8,610 nt of DNA from an uncultured Clostridia bacterium (lineage in GTDB: Bacteria; Bacillota; Clostridia; Oscillospirales; Ruminococcaceae): contig CAMNBY010000077.1 of NCBI GenBank assembly GCA_946533615.1, forward strand, positions 1-8,610. Reading direction: 5' to 3'. Below the pieces are notes generated by a model. The model saw nothing but the letters and a program-made list of their open reading frames with translations. It searched no databases and was not told where the DNA came from. Numbering within the stretch: position 1 is the first letter of the stretch; each line of letters starts with the position of its first letter. Below are positions 1 through 5,075 of the stretch, in pieces. The position numbers and the translations under genes were made by a program.

Positions 1-64
1 AAGTCAAGGAGAATTTGGGTAATATGACGGAAAGCTGGCAAGCAGATGATGTGCAGAGGCTTTA
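1..64 (+). CDS. Possible 3' end of a convergent gene (partial)
   Basis: A plus-strand frame is open from the window edge (first full codon at 3) to a TAG at 62-64. It encodes about 20 residues ending TESWQADDVQRL. The composition looks protein-like and acidic, and the frame ends before the end of glnN, which would make a normal convergent gene pair. The fragment is too short to assign to any family. A chance open frame of this length is common, so this is only a possibility. An internal ATG at 24 has AAGGAG about 13 nt upstream, which is too far for a good ribosome binding site and would give only a 13-residue peptide. Confidence 0.25.
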
Positions 65-76
65 GCCGCGGGTCGT

Positions 77-103
77 GCGGTGTTGCCTTATTGCAGGCAC
101 CGC
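77..103. other. Hairpin downstream of glnN, no T-run
   Basis: GCGGT (77-81) pairs with ACCGC (99-103), and GCC (85-87) pairs with GGC (96-98). The inner loop has 8 nt, and three bases (82-84) bulge on one side. The hairpin starts 4 nt after the glnN stop codon and sits between glnN and the possible convergent gene, so it could stabilise a 3' end or take part in termination. Neither strand has a T-run after it, so it is not a standard intrinsic terminator. No other terminator for glnN is visible before the window edge. Confidence 0.3.
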
Positions 104-106
104 CGC

Positions 107-2185
107 TCACATCACATAAAACAGCAGCTCGCCATAGGTGGGATAAGGCCAGTACTTGGCGCCCACAAGGCTCTCGATGCCGTCGGCGGAGGCGCGGAGC
201 TCGGCCATTGCGGCAAAGACATTATCGTGGTAGAAGTTCGCCAGCTCCTCGACGTCTGTTATCTTGTGGCACTTTTCAAGGATCTCCTCAAGGTCGCCCA
301 TTTTGCGGTAGGTCTGGTCTGCAAGAGAAGAGATGCGCTTGGCGAGGTCTGTTTCAAACTCTGCCTCGGCGCCGATGCTCTTTGCAAGCTGGGCTGTTTC
401 CGCAAGCTTGCGGATATATGTAGCCGCGGCGGGAAGGATGTCCTTCTTGGCCATATCTATCATTGTCAGCGCCTCGATATTCAGGGTCTTGCAGTATTCA
501 TCAAGAATGATCTCGACGCGGCTCCTGAGCTCTGTTTCGGAGTAGACACCGTACTTGGAGAACATTCTGACATTCTTCTCGGCACAGAAGCAGGGTACGG
601 CCTTGGGTGTGGATTTAAGGTTGAGCAGGCCGCGCTTTTCGGCCTCCTTCTCCCACTCGGCGGAATAGCCGTTGCCGTTAAAGATGATGCGTGAATTCTC
701 CTTGATCGTGCGCTTTATCAGGCTGCGGAGGGCGACCTGAAAGTTCCCTGCCCTCTCCAGCTCGTCAGCGAACTCATCGAGGACAGAGGCGACGATGGTA
801 TTGATGACCGTGATCGGGCCGCCAACAGAGAGTCGCGAGCCGGGCATACGGAACTCGAACTTATTGCCTGTAAAGGCGAAGGGCGAGGTCCTGTTGCGGT
901 CGGTGGTGTCCTTGGGGAAATGCGGCAGGACGTCAACGCCTATCTCCATTTCAACGCGCTTGCCCTCATACTTGCCCTCGTTCACGATAGCATCGAGGAT
1001 ACCCGTCAGCTCGTCGCCGAGGAAGATAGAGATTATTGCCGGAGGCGCTTCGTTAGCGCCGAGGCGGTGGTCATTGCCTGCTGTGGCGACCGAGGCGCGG
1101 AGCACGTCCTGATAATCGTTGACGGCCTTGATGACAGCCATCAAAAACAGCAGGAACTGTGCGTTCTCGGCGGGGGTCTTTCCGGGGTCGAGGAGGTTCA
1201 CGCCCGTGTTCGTGGACAGCGACCAGTTATTGTGCTTACCCGAGCCGTTGATGCCTGCAAAGGGCTTTTCGTGCAGCAGGCACTTGAAGCCGTGCTTTCT
1301 GGCTGTGCGCTTCATTACCTCCATTGTCAGCTGGTTGTGGTCAACGGCGATATTGGCGGTACAGAAGATTGGCGCCAGCTCGTGCTGCGAGGGTGCAACC
1401 TCGTTGTGCTTAGTCTTGGCGTAGATGCCGAGCCTCCAGAGCTGCTCGTCAACGTCCTTCATATATGCTGCAACGCGGGTCTTGATCGTGCCGAAGTAAT
1501 GATCCTCGAGCTCCTGACCCTTTGGAGCAGGCGCACCGTAGAGGCTCCTGCCTGTAAATATCAGATCCTTGCGCTTGGAGTACATCTGTCTGTCAACAAG
1601 GAAGTACTCCTGCTCTGCGCCGACGTTCGCGATGACGCGCTTGGCGTTCGAGCCGAACATTTTCAGGATACGCATCGAGGATTTATTGATAGCCTCCATA
1701 GAGCGCAGGAGCGGCGTTTTCTTGTCAAGAGCCTCGCCGTTATACGAGCAGAAGGCTGTGGGGATACAGAGCGTGTTCTCTTTTATAAAAGCGTAGGAGG
1801 TTGGGTCCCATGCGGTATAGCCTCTGGCCTCGAAGGTAGCGCGGAGGCCGCCCGAGGGGAAGCTTGAAGCGTCGCTCTCGCCCTTGATGAGCTCCTTGCC
1901 CGAGAACTCCATTATAACATGGCCCTCCTCGGTGGGAGTGATGAAGCTGTCCAGCTTTTCGGCGGTGAGGCCTGTCATGGGCTGGAACCAGTGGGTGTAA
2001 TGTGTCACGCCCTTTTCACACGCCCAGTCCTTCATGGCGTTGGCGATCACGTTTGCCAACTCGATGTCCAGCGGAAGGCCGTCGGCGATGGTCTTTTTCA
2101 GCGCTTTATAGGTATCCTTCGGCAGGCGCTCACGCATGACCGCCTCGTTGAACACATCACTTCCGAATATTTCAGGTACGTTCAT
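107..2185 (-). CDS. glnN: Glutamine synthetase type III (GlnN)
   Basis: This cytoplasmic enzyme makes glutamine from glutamate, ammonia and ATP and is the main entry of ammonia into metabolism. The protein has 692 aa, normal for the large type III class and much longer than the roughly 450 aa of type I. Type III signatures are visible: THWFQPM at 64-70, FPSGG at 109-113, AEQEYF with active-site glutamates at 190-195, NEVAPSQHE at 261-269, NGSGKHNNWS at 313-322, GNDHRLGANEAPPA at 370-383 and TSPFAFTGNKFEFRMPGS at 433-450. The C-terminal helical region (about 550-692) is also typical. The ATG at 2185 is chosen because GGAGGA (2191-2196) lies 5 nt upstream. The same frame is open to 2368, but that extension contains the promoter and does not look like protein. 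The gene has its own promoter and a structured leader of about 105 nt. No truncation or missing catalytic motif was seen. The type III enzyme is usually called glnN and sometimes glnA. Confidence 0.97.
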   Translation of the reverse strand: MNVPEIFGSDVFNEAVMRERLPKDTYKALKKTIADGLPLDIELANVIANAMKDWACEKGVTHYTHWFQPMTGLTAEKLDSFITPTEEGHVIMEFSGKELIKGESDASSFPSGGLRATFEARGYTAWDPTSYAFIKENTLCIPTAFCSYNGEALDKKTPLLRSMEAINKSSMRILKMFGSNAKRVIANVGAEQEYFLVDRQMYSKRKDLIFTGRSLYGAPAPKGQELEDHYFGTIKTRVAAYMKDVDEQLWRLGIYAKTKHNEVAPSQHELAPIFCTANIAVDHNQLTMEVMKRTARKHGFKCLLHEKPFAGINGSGKHNNWSLSTNTGVNLLDPGKTPAENAQFLLFLMAVIKAVNDYQDVLRASVATAGNDHRLGANEAPPAIISIFLGDELTGILDAIVNEGKYEGKRVEMEIGVDVLPHFPKDTTDRNRTSPFAFTGNKFEFRMPGSRLSVGGPITVINTIVASVLDEFADELERAGNFQVALRSLIKRTIKENSRIIFNGNGYSAEWEKEAEKRGLLNLKSTPKAVPCFCAEKNVRMFSKYGVYSETELRSRVEIILDEYCKTLNIEALTMIDMAKKDILPAAATYIRKLAETAQLAKSIGAEAEFETDLAKRISSLADQTYRKMGDLEEILEKCHKITDVEELANFYHDNVFAAMAELRASADGIESLVGAKYWPYPTYGELLFYVM

Positions 2186-2205
2186 ATTTATCCTCCGTTT
2201 TCTAT

Positions 2206-2226
2206 GCTGCCCGACAAGCGGGCTGC
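2206..2226 (-). promoter_or_regulatory. Leader hairpin just upstream of the glnN ribosome binding site
   Basis: In the glnN mRNA, GCAGCCCG (2226-2219) pairs with CGGGCAGC (2213-2206) around a CTTGT loop. This gives 7 base pairs with one internal A-A mismatch. The hairpin ends 9 nt before the GGAGGA ribosome binding site, so it would not block it directly. Its left arm can instead pair with the left arm of the upstream terminator hairpin (GCTGCG at 2274-2269 with CGCAGC at 2227-2222). The two structures are therefore alternatives. The pairing is seen in the sequence; a regulatory role is inferred. Confidence 0.45.
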
Positions 2227-2236
2227 GGTAAATCCT

Positions 2237-2280
2237 AAAAGAAAAAGGCTCTGCGGACCCGTGGGATACGCAGCGCCTCT
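2237..2280 (-). terminator. Intrinsic terminator or attenuator inside the glnN leader
   Basis: Read on the minus strand, AGGCGCTGCG (2278-2269) pairs with CGCAGAGCCT (2255-2246). There is one G-A mismatch and a 13-nt loop, and the stem can extend by two pairs (A-U, G-U) into the T-run. TTTTTCTTTT (2246-2237) follows at once, so the layout is that of a Rho-independent terminator. It lies about 10 nt downstream of the expected glnN transcription start and about 50 nt upstream of the glnN start codon. It may end readthrough from the ATPase operon, attenuate glnN, or both. Confidence 0.7.
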
Positions 2281-2296
2281 GCCGACTTACAAGATA

Positions 2297-2325
2297 ATTA
2301 TAATCAAGCTTTGCCTGTTTGTCAA
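2297..2325 (-). promoter_or_regulatory. SigmaA-type promoter of glnN (perfect consensus)
   Basis: On the minus strand, TTGACA (2325-2320) is followed by exactly 17 nt and then TATAAT (2302-2297). Both boxes match the primary sigma factor consensus at every position with ideal spacing. Transcription should start near 2288-2290, giving a leader of about 105 nt. Such a strong core promoter suggests that control of glnN acts by repression or attenuation rather than by activation of a weak promoter, which fits the inverted repeat and terminator that flank it. Confidence 0.92.
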
Positions 2326-2327
2326 GC

Positions 2328-2343
2328 CTCTTCGGCGGAAGAG
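2328..2343. repeat. Inverted repeat abutting the glnN -35 box
   Basis: CTCTTC (2328-2333) and GAAGAG (2338-2343) form a perfect 6-bp inverted repeat separated by 4 nt. It ends two bases from the -35 hexamer. Its position would suit an operator at the upstream edge of the promoter. It has no T-run after it on either strand, so it is not an obvious terminator for the upstream gene. I do not recognise it as a known regulator site. Confidence 0.4.
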
Positions 2344-2407
2344 AAAATTCTTTTGTATACTGCGACAAACAAGACCTTTTGGCGGCGCTGTGGTTTAGGC
2401 AATACCG

Positions 2408-3004
2408 CTACTCGATATCAATGTAATCCTTTCCTTCCTCACCGGCGGCCTCGTCAAGGGTGAGCTTTATCATCTTCAGCTTCCGCGAGGCTGTAAATGA
2501 ACCCACGAGGTTCGAGACTCCGGCGACGATCAGAAAGATGCCCAGCGCAACGAACATGATGTCCGCCGGGAGCATGGGGTTGAAGAGTATCACAAGACCC
2601 GCGACAGCGGTGAGAGCCGAAAAGATCAGCGGCACCTTCCAGCCGTCGGCGTTTTTAGAGATGTCCTTGGAATTCATAAGGCCGAGAGCGCCGCTCACCA
2701 GCATATAGATGCCGAGGAAAATTGCGATGACCTTGAAGATGAAATCGGGATTGAGCACAAGGAAAAGCCCTATAGCACAAAGCACTATGCCGCGGAAGAG
2801 GCAGGACACGAAATCGCGTTTGCTCTCGCCCTTGGTGACATAGCGGATGATCTCCTCGACGCCCACAGCGATCGCAAGGCCGCCGATAGTGTAGCTTATT
2901 GCGCGGCTGAAAAACCTGTGATCTGCCACAAGAGCCACTCCGAGCACAACACAAACAGCTGACAAAACTAAATAATTGGAAAAGATCTTTTTTACAGTTG
3001 ACAC
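2408..3004 (-). CDS. HdeD/DUF308-family membrane protein, last gene of the ATPase operon
   Basis: This is a small integral membrane protein of about 198 aa. Counting from the GTG at 3010 as residue 1, six hydrophobic segments are visible at about 10-30, 38-58, 68-90, 91-111, 124-144 and 149-172. An acidic tail follows, ending DYIDIE. Repeated two-helix units with glycine-rich helices and LNP/FNP turns are typical of the HdeD/DUF308 family. HdeD of Escherichia coli is linked to acid resistance, but the molecular function of the family is unclear. The GTG at 3004 is preferred because GGAGGA (3011-3016) lies 6 nt before it, whereas the GTG at 3010 would touch that site. The ribosome binding site overlaps the stop codon of atpD (TGAGGAGGA), so translation is probably coupled to the ATPase genes. 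A role in pH or membrane stress beside the ion pump is inferred. Confidence 0.85.
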   Translation of the reverse strand: MSTVKKIFSNYLVLSAVCVVLGVALVADHRFFSRAISYTIGGLAIAVGVEEIIRYVTKGESKRDFVSCLFRGIVLCAIGLFLVLNPDFIFKVIAIFLGIYMLVSGALGLMNSKDISKNADGWKVPLIFSALTAVAGLVILFNPMLPADIMFVALGIFLIVAGVSNLVGSFTASRKLKMIKLTLDEAAGEEGKDYIDIE

Positions 3005-3010
3005 GGGCAC

Positions 3011-3017
3011 TCCTCCT
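3011..3017 (-). promoter_or_regulatory. Ribosome binding site of the HdeD-like gene, overlapping the atpD stop
   Basis: AGGAGGA on the minus strand runs from 3017 to 3011. Its first A is the last A but two... position 3017 in the atpD stop triplet 3019-3017 (TGA), so stop codon and ribosome binding site share a base. It is 6 nt from the GTG at 3004 and adjacent to the GTG at 3010, which decides for the former as start. Confidence 0.75.
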
Positions 3018-3646
3018 CAGATCGTTTCAGACTCTTTTTTCAGCTTCACGGCCTTGATGACCTTTAGCCGCGAGAACTCTTCTCTTTCCTTCTCCTCCAG
3101 CGAGTCGGAGATATATTTGACCGTCGCTTCGCCGTTGGGTATAATGATGTTTTTCAGGGCGTTTGCCCTGCGCTGTGTTTTTCTGATAGCCACCGAGAGG
3201 CGGTATATGCTGTTCTCGGTCTCTGCCAGCTGCACCGACGCCTTCTTGACCTTATCAAAGGCGACATAGGCCTCGTCAAGGGCGGCGGTGGTGTTCAAAA
3301 AGCCGTAGTTTATGTCCAGCTCCTGCGGTTCGAGCGTAACGGTCGGCAGGTCAACGCCCATAACGCTTCTTGTTGAGAGCGACAATCCGTTCTCGATGGG
3401 AACGCACTCGGCGTAGGGGGTGACAAGACCCAGAGAGATATTCGCCAGCTGCAAGGCCGAATAGGCGGACTTGTATGTGTCCTCGATGCTTCCGCGGAGC
3501 TGCTCTGCCTGTTCGACGAGACCCATGAGCTCGCGGATAAGTATGTTCCTCTTTCTGTCAAGCAGCTCGTAGCCGAGCAGTGCCAGCTGCAACGACTTCT
3601 TCTGCGCTATAAGATTTCCCTTGGTCGGGAATACCTGCTGTGCCAA
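3017..3646 (-). CDS. atpD: V-type ATP synthase subunit D (central rotor shaft)
   Basis: Subunit D is the coiled-coil shaft that turns inside the A3B3 hexamer and passes torque to the membrane ring. The protein has 209 aa, the usual size. The N-terminal helix carries the family signature PTKGNLIAQKKSLQLALLGY, followed by LLDRKRNIL (about 28-36). The C-terminal helix has RRANALKNIIIPNGEATVKY (159-178) and LEEKEREEFSRLK (183-195), matching the family pattern of two long antiparallel helices. The start is a TTG at 3646 with AAAGGAG 8 nt upstream; no ATG fits better. It follows atpB after 28 nt. A basic C-terminus ends the protein, and its stop codon overlaps the ribosome binding site of the HdeD-like gene. 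Confidence 0.96.
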   Translation of the reverse strand: MAQQVFPTKGNLIAQKKSLQLALLGYELLDRKRNILIRELMGLVEQAEQLRGSIEDTYKSAYSALQLANISLGLVTPYAECVPIENGLSLSTRSVMGVDLPTVTLEPQELDINYGFLNTTAALDEAYVAFDKVKKASVQLAETENSIYRLSVAIRKTQRRANALKNIIIPNGEATVKYISDSLEEKEREEFSRLKVIKAVKLKKESETI

Positions 3647-3674
3647 ATGCTCAGCTCCTTTCTGCGTTCAGTAT

Positions 3675-5075
3675 TCAGAGCCCCAACTCTGTCCTTGCCT
3701 TTTCGGGGTCGTAGAATTTTTGTATGTGCTCGTCGTCAACACGGTCAAGCTCTGACTTGGGGAGAGTAGAGAGCAGCGACCAGCCGAGGTCGAGGGTCTG
3801 CTCGATAGAGCGGTTGACGTCGAAGCCCTGGTCAATGAAGTGCTTCTCGAAGAGGGCGCCGAACTTCATATAGGCCTTGTCTGTGACGGAGAGCTCCTCC
3901 TCGCCGATGACAGAGGCCAGCGCTCTTGCATCGGATACCTTTGCATAGGCTGCAAAGAGCTGGTTTGCGCACATCTGGTGATCCTCTCTCGTATAGCCCT
4001 CGCCGATGCCGTCCTTCATCAAACGTGAGAGGCTCGGCAGCACGGAAACAGCGGGATAAACGCCGCTCTGGTCGAGAGTTCGATCAAGCACTATCTGCCC
4101 CTCGGTGATATAGCCTGTGAGGTCGGGGACAGGGTGGGTGATGTCGTCGTTAGGCATGGTGAGGATAGGTATCTGGGTAACAGAGCCCGTCGAGCCGCGC
4201 ACGACGCCTGCTCTCTCGTAGAGCGAGGCAAGGTCGGAATAGAGGTATCCGGGATAGCCCTTTCTTGCAGGGATCTCGCCCTTTGATGAGGAGAACTCTC
4301 GCAGCGCCTCCGCATAGGCTGTCATATCCGTAAGGATAACGAGGATGTGCATATTATGCTCGAAGGCCAGATACTCGGCGCAGGTCAGGGCGCAGCGCGG
4401 TGTCAGTATACGCTCGATTATCGGGTCGTTGGACATATTCAGGAACATCGCAACGCGCTGCAGCGAGCCTGTCTCCTCAAAGGAGCGCTTGAAATAGTCG
4501 GCGACGTCGTTCTTTACGCCCATTGCGCCGAACACGATGGCGAAGTCCTGTCCGTTCTCGTCGGCGATCTTTGCCTGACGGACGATCTGCACCGCAAGCT
4601 TGTTGTGGGAAAGACCCGAGCCCGAGAAGATAGGCAGCTTCTGGCCTCTGATAAGGGTCATGAGCGCATCTATGGACGAGATGCCCGTATTTATGTAGTT
4701 CCTCGGATACTCACGCGAAACAGGATTCAGCGGCAGGCCGTTGATGTCCTTGAATTTCTCGGGATAAATGTCACCGAGGCCGTCGATAGGCTTTCCTGCT
4801 CCGCTGAATATGCGCCCGAGCATTTCCTTTGAAAGGGGCAGCTCCATTGGCTTGCCCTCGAATTTTGTTACTGTATTGTTCAGGGCGAGGCCCTTGGTGC
4901 CTTCAAAGACCTGGAGCACTGCCCTGCCCTCGGAGATCTCGACCACGCGGCCAAGCCTGCGGCTGCCGTCCTTGAGTCTCAGCTCCGCCATTTCGTCATA
5001 GCCGATGCCGCTGACGTTATCGAGAGCCACGAGAGGGCCGTTGATCTCGTTAAGTCCGATATATTTAAGCTCCAA
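3675..5075 (-). CDS. atpB: V-type ATP synthase subunit B (non-catalytic)
   Basis: Subunit B alternates with catalytic subunit A in the V1 hexamer and supplies residues to the nucleotide sites. From the TTG start at 5075 it has 466 aa. The P-loop position reads FSGSGLSHNKLA, the degenerate form typical of B rather than a Walker A motif. The family stretches GYITEGQIVLDR and LPSLSRL are present; Arg351 in the latter is at the position of the arginine finger known in Enterococcus. The TTG is preferred over the ATG at 5090 because GGAGGT (5083-5088) lies 7 nt before it, and because MELKYIGLNEINGPL then matches homologue N-termini in length. The ATG has no good ribosome binding site. The gene overlaps the end of atpA by 11 nt (26 nt with the ATG), implying coupled translation. 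Confidence 0.96.
   Translation of the reverse strand: MELKYIGLNEINGPLVALDNVSGIGYDEMAELRLKDGSRRLGRVVEISEGRAVLQVFEGTKGLALNNTVTKFEGKPMELPLSKEMLGRIFSGAGKPIDGLGDIYPEKFKDINGLPLNPVSREYPRNYINTGISSIDALMTLIRGQKLPIFSGSGLSHNKLAVQIVRQAKIADENGQDFAIVFGAMGVKNDVADYFKRSFEETGSLQRVAMFLNMSNDPIIERILTPRCALTCAEYLAFEHNMHILVILTDMTAYAEALREFSSSKGEIPARKGYPGYLYSDLASLYERAGVVRGSTGSVTQIPILTMPNDDITHPVPDLTGYITEGQIVLDRTLDQSGVYPAVSVLPSLSRLMKDGIGEGYTREDHQMCANQLFAAYAKVSDARALASVIGEEELSVTDKAYMKFGALFEKHFIDQGFDVNRSIEQTLDLGWSLLSTLPKSELDRVDDEHIQKFYDPEKARTELGL

Noticed and set aside
920..1867. Long plus-strand open frame (315 codons) inside glnN
   Set aside because: It is antisense to a highly conserved part of glutamine synthetase and is explained by the GC-rich codon bias of that gene. 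It has no recognisable domain or ribosome binding site. The other plus-strand open frames, such as 80-694 and 4347-4832, are rejected for the same reason.
2186..2290. Glutamine riboswitch (glnA RNA motif) or ANTAR-responsive leader upstream of glnN
   Set aside because: I see no match to the conserved core of the cyanobacterial glutamine riboswitch. The ANTAR target needs a first hexaloop hairpin before the terminator, but only about 10 nt separate the expected start from the terminator stem.
2186..2368. 61-residue N-terminal extension of glutamine synthetase in an open frame
   Set aside because: The stretch contains the consensus promoter, the terminator hairpin and the GGAGGA site directly before the ATG at 2185. 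The extension does not resemble the GlnN N-terminus, and the enzyme is full length without it.
2352..2370. GlnR/TnrA-type operator (TGTNAN7TNACA)
   Set aside because: The sequence here has TGTTT and ATACA, which miss the consensus at key positions, and the spacing does not fit.
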